Source: Streptomyces lomondensis (lineage in GTDB: Bacteria > Actinomycetota > Actinomycetes > Streptomycetales > Streptomycetaceae). Taken from it: DNA of 64,000 bases. The stretch lies in contig NZ_BMWC01000007.1 in the NCBI RefSeq assembly GCF_014651035.1, forward strand, positions 186,001 to 250,000, read 5' to 3'. The number at the start of each line of letters is the position of its first letter. Position 1 is the first letter of the stretch. A program made the position numbers and the translations under genes. Shown here piece by piece: positions 32,799 to 42,891 of this stretch. Below the pieces are notes generated by a model. It ran no database searches. It was not told the DNA's origin and saw nothing but the letters and a program-made list of their open reading frames with translations.

Positions 32799-33992
32799 AT
32801 GACCGGCATGACCTCCAGCGCGCGCCCCCTCCTCAACCGCCGGCTCGCCGAGTTCGGGACGACGATCTTCGCCGAGATGTCGGCCCTGGCGCTGAGCACC
32901 GGCGCCATCAACCTCGGGCAGGGCTTCCCGGACACCGACGGCCCCGAGGAGGTCAGGGAGGCGGCCGTACGGGCCCTGCGGGACGGCCGCGGCAACCAGT
33001 ACCCGCCGGGCCCCGGCATCCCCGAGCTGCGCACCGCCGTCGCCGCCCACCAGCAGCGCCGCTACGGCCTGTCCTTCGACCCCGACGCGGAGGTCCTGGT
33101 CACCGCCGGGGCGACGGAGGCGATCGCCGCCTCGCTGCTGGCCCTGCTGGAGCCCGGCGACGAGGTGATCGCCTTCGAGCCGTACTACGACTCGTACGCG
33201 GCGTGCATCGCGATGGCGGGCGGGCGCCGGGTGCCGGTCACCCTCCGCCCGGACGAGGGCGCGGGCCGCTTCCGCCTCGACCTCGACGAGCTGCGCGACG
33301 CCGTCACCGACCGCACCCGCCTGCTGCTGATCAACACCCCGCACAACCCGACCGGCACGGTCCTCACCCGGGCAGAGCTGTCCGCGATCGCCGAGCTGGC
33401 GGTGGAGCGGGACCTGCTCGTGGTGACGGACGAGGTGTACGAGCACCTGGTCTTCGACGACGCCGAGCACGTGCCGCTGGCGACGTTCCCGGGGATGCGC
33501 GAGCGCACGGTGACGATCGGCTCGGCCGGCAAGACCTACTCGTTCACCGGCTGGAAGGTCGGCTGGGTGACGGCGGCCCCGGAGCTGGTCACGGCGGTCC
33601 GCTCGGCGAAGCAGTACCTGACGTACGTCTCGGCGGGCCCGTTCCAGTACGCGGTCGCCGAGGCGCTGGCGCTGCCCGAGTCGTACTTCTCCGCGTTCCG
33701 CGACGACATGCGGGCCAAGCGGGACCTGCTGTCGGCGGGCCTGGAGGAGGCCGGCTTCCGCGTCTTCCGCCCGTCGGGCACGTACTTCGTCACCACCGAC
33801 ATCCGCCCCCTCGGCGAGACGGACGGCTTCGCCTTCTGCCGCGGCCTGCCGGAACGCGCCGGCGTCGTCGCCATCCCCAACGCGGTCTTCTACGACCACC
33901 GCGAGGAGGGCGCACCGTTCGTACGGTTCGCGTTCTGCAAGCGAACGGAAGTTCTCCAGGAGGCCGCGAAGCGACTCGGGGCGGCGTTCTAG
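32799..33992 (+). CDS. Class I/II (PLP) aminotransferase
   Basis: 397 residues from ATG 32799 (a second ATG at 32808 is possible). Fold-type I motifs: AINLGQGFPDTDGP, GNQYPPGPGIPELR, EVLVTAGATEAIAASLLALL, LLLINTPHNPTGTVL (Asn), LLVVTDEVYEHLVFD (Asp/Tyr), SAGKTYSFTGWKVGW (Schiff-base Lys), and the C-terminal FVRFAFCKR Arg. The NLGQGFPD start is that of kynurenine/glutamine transaminase and DapC/YbdL-like enzymes. Given the kyn genes 10 kb away, kynurenine transamination is possible but not shown. Confidence 0.93.
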   Translation: MTGMTSSARPLLNRRLAEFGTTIFAEMSALALSTGAINLGQGFPDTDGPEEVREAAVRALRDGRGNQYPPGPGIPELRTAVAAHQQRRYGLSFDPDAEVLVTAGATEAIAASLLALLEPGDEVIAFEPYYDSYAACIAMAGGRRVPVTLRPDEGAGRFRLDLDELRDAVTDRTRLLLINTPHNPTGTVLTRAELSAIAELAVERDLLVVTDEVYEHLVFDDAEHVPLATFPGMRERTVTIGSAGKTYSFTGWKVGWVTAAPELVTAVRSAKQYLTYVSAGPFQYAVAEALALPESYFSAFRDDMRAKRDLLSAGLEEAGFRVFRPSGTYFVTTDIRPLGETDGFAFCRGLPERAGVVAIPNAVFYDHREEGAPFVRFAFCKRTEVLQEAAKRLGAAF

Positions 33993-34274
33993 GCCCACCG
34001 GTACGCAGGCACCCTCCGCCCGAATGGTGCGCCGGACCGGTCACGGCGGCCAAGTGCGCTCGATGCGGTCGCGTCGTACGGCGTAGGTCTTTCCCCGGTT
34101 CCTTCAGGAGGTCAGCGGCCGACCGGAGCCTCGTGGACAAGTGCCCGGTGTGTCGGCGCCTCGCCGCCCGGTGGGCAGGACGGCATGGGCGCCGCGTCAC
34201 GAAAAGGCAAACGGCGCGTACAGCACGTACCTGCTCGTACGCGCCGACGCGCCGTGGGCGGCCCGCTCAGGGCC
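33993..34274. other. Intergenic region with a possible CxxC zinc-ribbon frame and a hairpin
   Basis: A rightward frame from about 34049 to 34230 encodes KCARCGRVVRRRSFPGSFRR then DKCPVCRRLAARWAGR, two C-x2-C pairs 34 residues apart, but no in-frame ATG, GTG or TTG with a ribosome site was found upstream, so it was not called as a gene. GGCGCGTAC (34213-34221) pairs with GTACGCGCC (34237-34245), a hairpin that can end the aminotransferase or the convergent YbjN transcript. Confidence 0.4.
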
Positions 34275-34802
34275 CTACTCGTCGTCCTCGGGCTTCTCCG
34301 CCTCGTTGATCTCCTGCTCCAGGCCGAGCTGCTCGACGAGCCACTTGTCGAACTCGATCGCGGCGCGCACCCAGCTGACCGTCGAGGAGACGAAGTGCTC
34401 CAGGCTGACGCCCATGCCGATCAGCATCTGGGCCTCGCCGATCAGGCGGACCGTGCCGTCGTCGTGGGTGTGGCTGTAGACCTTGGGCCACAGCGTCCGG
34501 CGGTTCCAGTCGTCGATGGACTCCAGGATCTGCGGCTTGGCCTCGATCTCGTGGGGCCGGTCGTAGAACGTCCGCACGGAGAAGACCTGCTGGTCTCCCT
34601 CTCCACGGAACATGAAGTAGGTGCGGAACTGCTCCCACGGCGCCGCGAGGTCTCCCTCGTCGTCGACGACGTACTTGAGCTCCATCTGGTCGAGGAGCTG
34701 CTTCACGAGGTCCTGATCCGGGACGACGGGGCCCGCCGGTCCTTGCGGCTGCGGCTCGGGCTGGCCCCCGAAGTTCGGAATCGAGGACGGGTCGATGGTC
34801 AC
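34275..34802 (-). CDS. YbjN-domain (sensory transduction-like) protein
   Basis: 175 residues from GTG 34800-34802 with GAAGGGAAA ahead. A Pro/Gln-rich N-terminus is followed by a YbjN/T3SS-chaperone-like fold: LVKQLLDQMELKYVVDDEGD, FRTYFMFRGEGDQQVFSVRT, WPKVYSHTHDDGTVRLIGEA and a helical end (FVSSTVSWVRAAIEFDKWLV). The C-terminus is very acidic. Conserved in actinomycetes; exact role unknown. Confidence 0.8.
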   Translation of the reverse strand: MTIDPSSIPNFGGQPEPQPQGPAGPVVPDQDLVKQLLDQMELKYVVDDEGDLAAPWEQFRTYFMFRGEGDQQVFSVRTFYDRPHEIEAKPQILESIDDWNRRTLWPKVYSHTHDDGTVRLIGEAQMLIGMGVSLEHFVSSTVSWVRAAIEFDKWLVEQLGLEQEINEAEKPEDDE

Positions 34803-34967
34803 CGTGAATTTCCCTTCGTACGGATTCCGCCATCCTCCCCCATGCGGGGAGGGGGGTGGCAAGCCCCGACGGACCCTGTCAGCCCTCGGCTGACACGATC
34901 CGGTCAACCGCAACCGCCGACTGCCGGACACCGTCCTCCTGAACGGCGGACGGAGGGGTCGGTGGCC

Positions 34968-35441
34968 ATGGCGGCGACGGGCAGAGGGCACACCCGGTGG
35001 GGGCTGATCCTGCCGTTCCTGGCAGTGCCGGTGCTCGTTCTCGGGTTCCTCGTCATCGGCATGTTCATGTGGGCCCTGACCGACGAGGACGACACGCGCG
35101 CGGGAGGCAAGGCCACGGTGCCCTGCGCCGAGGCACTGGCCTTCGGCGGCGCCCAGCGCCCGGCGACCGCGGACGCCGGCCACTGCACCGTGCAGGGAGG
35201 CATCGACACCATGTACTCGGCGGTGCTGCGGATGCCGCGCGAGGACGTGCGCGGCTGGCTGCGCGCGACCTACCCGGACGCCCCCGAGGTCCGCACGGGC
35301 GGCTCCTGCGGGGCGCTGTGTCTGGATGTGACCCACGAGGACGGGCTCCCCGGCACCGCCGAGGCGCATGTGGTCCAGGTGAGGGTGGAGCACGTGAACG
35401 CCGAGACGGCGCGGGTGCGCTTCTCGGCGTTCACGACCTGA
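34968..35441 (+). CDS. Single-pass membrane protein of unknown function
   Basis: 157 residues from ATG 34968, 9 bases after GGAGGGG; a GTG two codons upstream is too close to that site. One strong helix (WGLILPFLAVPVLVLGFLVI) near the N-terminus, then an extracellular-type domain with four cysteines (VPCAEALAFGG, GHCTVQGG, GGSCGALCLDV) that can pair. No family recognised. It is divergent from the YbjN gene and converges on clpB. Confidence 0.7.
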   Translation: MAATGRGHTRWGLILPFLAVPVLVLGFLVIGMFMWALTDEDDTRAGGKATVPCAEALAFGGAQRPATADAGHCTVQGGIDTMYSAVLRMPREDVRGWLRATYPDAPEVRTGGSCGALCLDVTHEDGLPGTAEAHVVQVRVEHVNAETARVRFSAFTT

Positions 35442-35445
35442 CGTC

Positions 35446-38043
<2,598 letters not shown>

Positions 38044-38087
38044 GTTCGCGTTCTCCTCCTTGCACTGACCCGAACGACTTGCACAAA

Positions 38088-38108
38088 GTTGAGTCTAGTG
38101 CACTCAAG
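38088..38108 (-). promoter_or_regulatory. HAIR box (HspR operator) of clpB
   Basis: GTTGAGT-(7)-ACTCAAG: six of seven positions of the first arm and all of the second match the HAIR consensus CTTGAGT-N7-ACTCAAG. It lies 45-65 bp before the clpB start. HspR, encoded at 44261, binds such sites with DnaK as co-repressor in Streptomyces. Confidence 0.9.
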
Positions 38109-38148
38109 GGCGGTTCGGGGAGGGCCGCAGGGGCTAAGTTCCCGGGGC

Positions 38149-38565
38149 ATGGCGACCAAGTACTCCATGGATCCGGGCGCTCCCGACCCGCCGTATCTCA
38201 GCTTCTGGCGGGAACGGCACCTGTGCACCCTGACGACTCCCCGCCCGGACGGCACCCCGCACGTAGTACCCGTCGGGGTCACATACGATCCCGCGGCCCG
38301 GCTGGCTCGGGTGATCGCCGACAAGGCGAGCGCGAAGGTGCGGAACGTACTGGCCGCCGGCGAGCAGGGGGCCGCGGTCGCCGTCTGCCAGGTGGCGGGC
38401 CGCCGGTGGGCGACGCTGGAGGGCCGGGCCCGCGTCCGCACCGAACCGGACCGGGTGGCGGAGGCGGAGCGGCGCTACGCCGAGCGCTACGGCAGGACGC
38501 CGTCGCCCAATCCGTCGCGCGTGGTGATCGAGATAGCGCTGACGCGAGCGATGGGGCGTGGTTGA
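38149..38565 (+). CDS. Pyridoxamine 5'-phosphate oxidase-like / F420-dependent oxidoreductase family protein
   Basis: 138 residues from ATG 38149, 8 nt after TAAGTT and lacking a ribosome site. Split-barrel flavin/F420 fold: YLSFWRERHLCTLTTPRPDG, PHVVPVGVTYDPAARLARVI, KVRNVLAAGEQGAAVAVCQV, RWATLEGRARVRTEPDRVAE. Size and motif order fit the small PPOX-class F420-dependent enzymes of actinomycetes. The substrate cannot be inferred. Divergent from clpB, sharing its promoter region. Confidence 0.85.
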   Translation: MATKYSMDPGAPDPPYLSFWRERHLCTLTTPRPDGTPHVVPVGVTYDPAARLARVIADKASAKVRNVLAAGEQGAAVAVCQVAGRRWATLEGRARVRTEPDRVAEAERRYAERYGRTPSPNPSRVVIEIALTRAMGRG

Positions 38566-38648
38566 ACGAAGTGAAAATCCACACCGGTGATCGACTGCTT
38601 CCAGCCACCGCGGAACTGGGCGGATACCCGGAAATGTCCCCACAAACT

Positions 38649-38689
38649 GCAGCGGCGTCACCGTGTTCAGGTCACGGTGACGCCGCTGC
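38649..38689. terminator. Bidirectional terminator
   Basis: GCAGCGGCGTCACCGT (38649-38664) and its exact complement (38674-38689) form a 16-bp perfect stem with a 9-nt loop. It lies between the convergent ends of the PPOX-like gene and the gene at 38733. Confidence 0.85.
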
Positions 38690-38732
38690 GGGGGGAAGCA
38701 CCTGAGCGATCTGTTACGACGGGGGAATCGCG

Positions 38733-39068
38733 TCAGGCACTGCGGGGGGTGGCAGAGATGGTCCTCGGGGCAGGGGAGTCGGCCTCCACCTGCTGGTGGT
38801 CCCGTTGGTCCAGGTTCACAAAGATCATTCCGTACCGTACGGCACATCGCACTGGCTGCGGCGCCCCCCGAGGCCGCCGCAGACACCGGTACGCCCGTAC
38901 GTCTCCGTCCTCGTCCCGCGTGACGACGACCGGCTCTCCGAACACGGTCACCATCAGCGAGTCACCGCTGTGGGGGATGGCGGTGACCAGGTCGATGAAG
39001 TGCCAGCCGGAGCGGTAGGCGGTGGCCATTTCACGGCGGAAGGAGCGGTCGTCGGGTGGAGTGGTCAC
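38733..39068 (-). CDS. Short Rieske-oxygenase-like protein lacking the iron-sulfur ligands
   Basis: 111 residues from ATG 39068. The run LVTAIPHSGDSLMVTVFGEP, VVVTRDEDGDVRAYRCL and YGMIFVNLDQRD follows the N-terminal strands and the YGFVFVNLD strand of Rieske ring-hydroxylating oxygenase alpha subunits. But the C-x-H...C-x2-H segment that binds the [2Fe-2S] cluster is replaced by a short RPRGAPQPVRCAV, so no cluster can form in the normal way. Probably a domesticated or degenerate relative. It follows the small secreted protein gene by 2 bp, so they are co-expressed. Confidence 0.55.
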   Translation of the reverse strand: MTTPPDDRSFRREMATAYRSGWHFIDLVTAIPHSGDSLMVTVFGEPVVVTRDEDGDVRAYRCLRRPRGAPQPVRCAVRYGMIFVNLDQRDHQQVEADSPAPRTISATPRSA

Positions 39069-39070
39069 GG

Positions 39071-39283
39071 TCAGCTCCCGGCCTCGTCAGCACCGGAACC
39101 CGCGGAGTTTCCACTGCTGCCGGCGTCGGCGTTCACCGCCACCGAAGGCCAGGTACTGTTCGCCCGCACCTCGTCCTTCGCATCGGAGAAGCCCCCGAGC
39201 ACGCCCAGGGTCGCGGCGACGGAGAAGGCGGCGACAAGCACCGAGCGAAGCATTCTGCTGCACATAGTCGGCTTCGTCCTCAC
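39071..39283 (-). CDS. Small secreted protein (70 aa)
   Basis: Starts at GTG 39281-39283 with GGGGA about 9 bases ahead; an ATG six codons in is the alternative. A clear Sec signal (basic start, then LRSVLVAAFSVAATLGVLGG) is followed by a short mature part rich in Ser, Gly, Ala and Asp (VNADAGSSGNSAGSGADEAG). Nothing catalytic is visible. It is joined to the Rieske-like gene by a 2-bp gap and is probably the first gene of that unit. Confidence 0.65.
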   Translation of the reverse strand: MRTKPTMCSRMLRSVLVAAFSVAATLGVLGGFSDAKDEVRANSTWPSVAVNADAGSSGNSAGSGADEAGS

Positions 39284-39396
39284 TTGAAGGTCCCCTTTTC
39301 CCCCGTCGAGTACGACGATGGCTCATTCGGGCACGTCATGGCCACAGAATCGATGCATCATGTTCCTGCATGTTCAGGACCCTGGGGGGTGGAGAT

Positions 39397-40389
39397 TTGG
39401 GATCAAATCAGACTAATAAGACACATCCCCATCCGATTACGGAGTTGTGCGAGGAAGGTGGCCGTCTTTACACCCTCGCACTGCGCGCCGGACGTCTGGC
39501 GCGTGAGGACGCCGACCCCGCACCCTGCCTGATCGAGCTGGCACTGCTCCACCCCGATCCCGACGACCCGACCTGGCTTCGGCCGGTTCCTCCCGTAGTG
39601 GCCCTCTCACGGCAGCTCAACCCCCTGGAACAGGAGATTGCGGACCGCAGGCGACGGGCGATCGATCTCGCGGAGATCTTTCAGCCGTTCATGGCCCTCG
39701 GCGCCCAGATGGCCACGACCAGCGACTCCATCACCGTCCTGGAGGGCGGCGAGCGGATCAACGCCGCGCTGAACATGGCCACGTCCCAGTGCCAGAACGA
39801 GATGCTCACGCTCCAGCCGAGCGACCGCCTGTCCGAGCGGAGCCTCCTGCAAGGGATGAAGCGCGACAGGCCGCTGATAGAACGCGGCGTGCGGATACGC
39901 ACGGTGTACCAGCACACGGCCCGGTACAACCCGGAGCAGCTGGCCTACTCCGCCCGGCTCGCCGACGGCAAGGCGGAGTACCGCACGATCGACGAGCTCG
40001 TGGAGCGTCTGATCATCTGCGACGAGACCGTCGCCTTCATCCCCATCCGCGACGACCAGCAGGTCGCGCTGGAGCTGCGGCACCCGGGGATCATCCGGTA
40101 CCTGATCAAGGTGTTCGAGTTCATGTGGAACCGGGCCGTTCCGCTGAGCGCGACCACTCCCTACGAGATCGCGCAGGACGGCATCACGGAGATCCAGTAC
40201 TCGATAGCCAAGCTCCTCGTCGAGGGCCATGTCGACGAGGCCATCGCCCGCCGCCTCGGCATGAACGTACGCACCTGCCGGGCCCACATCGCGAAGCTCG
40301 CCTCGCTCCTGGGCAGCGGCAGCCGGGCCCAACTCGGCTATCTCATCGCGCAGTCGGGGATCCTGGAGCGGGAGGAAGCGCCCGAGTGA
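39397..40389 (+). CDS. LuxR-type HTH regulator (paralogue A)
   Basis: 330 residues from a TTG at 39397. This start was chosen because it gives nearly the same N-terminus as the paralogue at 40406-41449 (short leader, then THPHPITELCEEGGRLYTLA), and GGGGGGTGGAG precedes it; an ATG at 39370 is the alternative (339 aa). The long N-terminal region is a conserved sensor-like domain of unknown ligand (MLTLQPSDRLSERSLLQGMK, ETVAFIPIRDDQQVALELRH). The C-terminal LuxR HTH reads AKLLVEGHVDEAIARRLGMN, VRTCRAHIAKLASLLGSGSR. No receiver domain, so not phosphorylation-controlled. Confidence 0.85.
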   Translation: MGSNQTNKTHPHPITELCEEGGRLYTLALRAGRLAREDADPAPCLIELALLHPDPDDPTWLRPVPPVVALSRQLNPLEQEIADRRRRAIDLAEIFQPFMALGAQMATTSDSITVLEGGERINAALNMATSQCQNEMLTLQPSDRLSERSLLQGMKRDRPLIERGVRIRTVYQHTARYNPEQLAYSARLADGKAEYRTIDELVERLIICDETVAFIPIRDDQQVALELRHPGIIRYLIKVFEFMWNRAVPLSATTPYEIAQDGITEIQYSIAKLLVEGHVDEAIARRLGMNVRTCRAHIAKLASLLGSGSRAQLGYLIAQSGILEREEAPE

Positions 40390-40405
40390 GCGCGACGGGG
40401 CTGCC

Positions 40406-41449
40406 TCAGCGGGCCGTCCGGGATCCTTGATCAGGAACGCTGAGGGGCGGGACGGCAGCGGCCCGTGGGGGTCCGTCGAGTCCCACCTGGGCGATGCGCA
40501 CGCCCAGCTGCGTACGACTGGCAGCCCCCAGCGTCTCCGACAGCCGCGCGATGTGCGCCCGGCACGTCCGCACGCTTATCCCCAGCCGTTCCGCGATCAC
40601 CGCGTCCTGGTGCCCCTCCGCCAGCAGGGCCGCGATCGACTGCTCCCGGTGGGAAATGCCCTCGATGCCCGTGTCGGGGAGCGGGGCCGTCAGCGGAATG
40701 GCCAGCCTCCACAGCCGCTCGAAGACCGTGACCAGGTACTCGACGATCGCCGGATGCCGCAGCTCCAGCGCCATCGTGCGGTCGGTGTTGGCGGGGATGA
40801 AGGCCACCGTCCGGTCGAAGAGGATCAGCCGGTCGATCACCTCGTCCAGCGTGCGCGCCTCCACCGCGTCGCCCATCAGCTCCAGGTAGGTCAGCAACCC
40901 CTGCCCGTGCCGGGCGACATGCGTGTACAGGTCCCGCATCCGCACGCCCCGGCCGCGCAGCGCCAGCGCCCGGTGCAGCCCCTCGGACAGCTCCGCCTCG
41001 CGGCGGATGCCGCCCGGCTGGACCGTGAGCACCTCGGTCGTGCACGCCTGGGTCGCCTCGTCCATCGCGGCCTGGATCCGGGCGAGTCCGTCCAGGACCC
41101 GGATCGCCGGGCCCTCCGCGGCCGACGGCGCCGGCTGTACCTGGCGGCCCAGCCCGGCGTACCACTCGAAGGCCGCCACCGCCGAACCCACCCGCCGCTG
41201 GCTCGCGCTGACCTCGTCGTACATCCCGCGCAGCAGCCGGGTCATGACCTCCTGCGGGGAGGTCGGCACCAGCCAGTCCATGTCGTCCGGGTCCGGGTGC
41301 AGCAGGGCGAGTTCCAGCAGGCAGGGCACCGGTTCCGCGTCCCGGCGCGGCACGCGGCCCCGCCGTACGGCCCGGGAATACACGCGATCCCCGGCCTCGC
41401 ACAGTCGGTCAGCACCGTGTGGATGCTCCTCCGCCCCGTGCCCGGCCAT
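40406..41449 (-). CDS. LuxR-type HTH regulator (paralogue B)
   Basis: 347 residues from ATG 41449 (MAGHGAEEHPHGADRLCEAG); an upstream in-frame ATG at 41521 is possible. Same layout as paralogue A and recognisably related throughout: EVLTVQPGGIRREAELSEGL, RTVAFIPANTDRTMALELRH, and the HTH IAALLAEGHQDAVIAERLGI, SVRTCRAHIARLSETLGAAS. The two genes converge with only 16 bp between them. Streptomyces carry many such orphan LuxR proteins, often tied to secondary metabolism; no target is evident. Confidence 0.85.
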   Translation of the reverse strand: MAGHGAEEHPHGADRLCEAGDRVYSRAVRRGRVPRRDAEPVPCLLELALLHPDPDDMDWLVPTSPQEVMTRLLRGMYDEVSASQRRVGSAVAAFEWYAGLGRQVQPAPSAAEGPAIRVLDGLARIQAAMDEATQACTTEVLTVQPGGIRREAELSEGLHRALALRGRGVRMRDLYTHVARHGQGLLTYLELMGDAVEARTLDEVIDRLILFDRTVAFIPANTDRTMALELRHPAIVEYLVTVFERLWRLAIPLTAPLPDTGIEGISHREQSIAALLAEGHQDAVIAERLGISVRTCRAHIARLSETLGAASRTQLGVRIAQVGLDGPPRAAAVPPLSVPDQGSRTAR

Positions 41450-41685
41450 CGCCCATCCCACCCCCGGTTCGCCGTCTTTCCGCAGCGCAACTATGCGCGG
41501 CCCGGACCTGCTCCGCAACACGGCTCCTCCGCACCCGAGTACCGTTCCGCGCCGTTCGCTCCCCGAAACCGCCCGCTCCCAGCCGGCCTGTTGTCACAGG
41601 ATGGGGTGGCGTGCCCGCAGTCGAATGTGCGAGCTTCTGTGATCACGGGCCAGGACCAGGCCCGCCTGCTCCGCGAGGGGGAAAC

Positions 41686-42891
41686 GTGAACGACCCGGGG
41701 GGACCGGCGGGCCTTCGGCGGCTGCCGGCCGTCGACGCGCTGCGGGGTTTCGCCCTGCTGGGCATCCTGGTGGTCAACAGCGCGCAGATCATGAGCCCTT
41801 ACGAGGCGGAAGGGGTCCGGGATCCCGGGGCGGCCCCCGTGGACCACGTCGCCACCTGGCTGGTGACGGCGCTGGCGTCCAGCAAGTTCTACCTGTTGTT
41901 CTCGTTCCTGTTCGGCTACAGCTTCACCCTCCAGGCGGCCTCCGCCGAACGGGACGGGGGGAACGTCACCGCGCGCTTCCTGCGCCGGTCCCTGGCCCTG
42001 GTGCTGCTCGGCCTGGTGCACGCCGTCCTGCTGTACACCGGCGACATCCTGATGACCTACGGCCTGCTGGGGCTGGTCCTGCTGTGCGCGCGGCGGATCA
42101 GGCCGGCCACCGCCGTGAAGGCCGCCGCCTGGATCTACGGGGTGTTCGGTGTCGTCCTCACCGGGCTGGGAGCGCTTGCGACGGCGGTGGACGAGGAGGA
42201 TCCCGTCCCTCGCCAGGCGATCGCGCAGGCCGTGGCCGCCTACCGCGGCAGCGCCGGCACGGTCGTACGGGAGAACCTGGACCGGCTGCCCCTCGCGCTC
42301 CTCGGCGTTCTCCTCATGGCCCCGGGCGTGCTCGCCGCGTTCTTCCTCGGCCTGGCCGCGGGGCGACGGCGCCTGCTCGCCCCGGGCGGGACCGACCGCT
42401 CCCGGCTGGTCCGCGTCACCGCCGTCGGGCTGGCCGTCGGCGTCCCGGGGGCCGTCTTCTTCGCCTCCGCCGCGCAGGGGCCGCTGGACGAGCGGTGGCA
42501 GCTCCTGGGCATCGGCGTGGGCATGCTGACGGCGCCCGCCCTGTCGGCCGCCTACGCCTGCGTCCTGCTGCTCCTGCTGGACTCGCCCTGGGGAGACCGG
42601 ATCCAGCGGCTGTTCGCGCCGGCGGGCCGCCTGGCGCTCACGAACTACCTCGGGCAGTCCCTGATCATGATGGTCGTGGCCACGGCGTACGGCCTGTCCC
42701 TCTACGGGCGCGTGGGAGCGGCCGGCGTGCTGGTGCTCGCGGGTGCGGTGTACGCGCTCCAGCTGGCCCTAAGCACGGCGTGGACCCGGCGCTTCCGGCA
42801 CGGGCCCGCCGAGTGGCTGCTCCGGGTGATCACCCTGGCCGGACGCCCGGGCAGGGCCGGCACACCGCGGGCGCCCGAACCGGCTACGTGA
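41686..42891 (+). CDS. DUF418 family integral membrane protein
   Basis: 401 residues from GTG 41686 with an excellent GAGGGGGAA site. About ten membrane helices. RLPAVDALRGFALLGILVVN at the start, KFYLLFSFLFGYSFTLQAAS, LLYTGDILMTYGLLGLVLLC, and the C-terminal DUF418 part GRLALTNYLGQSLIMMVVAT with GPAEWLLRVIT are all characteristic. The fold is related to acyltransferase-type membrane proteins, but no activity is established. Convergent with, and overlapping by 8 bp, the binding-protein gene. Confidence 0.9.
   Translation: MNDPGGPAGLRRLPAVDALRGFALLGILVVNSAQIMSPYEAEGVRDPGAAPVDHVATWLVTALASSKFYLLFSFLFGYSFTLQAASAERDGGNVTARFLRRSLALVLLGLVHAVLLYTGDILMTYGLLGLVLLCARRIRPATAVKAAAWIYGVFGVVLTGLGALATAVDEEDPVPRQAIAQAVAAYRGSAGTVVRENLDRLPLALLGVLLMAPGVLAAFFLGLAAGRRRLLAPGGTDRSRLVRVTAVGLAVGVPGAVFFASAAQGPLDERWQLLGIGVGMLTAPALSAAYACVLLLLLDSPWGDRIQRLFAPAGRLALTNYLGQSLIMMVVATAYGLSLYGRVGAAGVLVLAGAVYALQLALSTAWTRRFRHGPAEWLLRVITLAGRPGRAGTPRAPEPAT

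Noticed and set aside
39087..39326. Alternative frame (SHRRTRRGKRGPSSEDEADY) overlapping the small secreted protein gene
   Set aside because: The other frame has a proper signal peptide and ribosome site; this one is highly charged shadow sequence.
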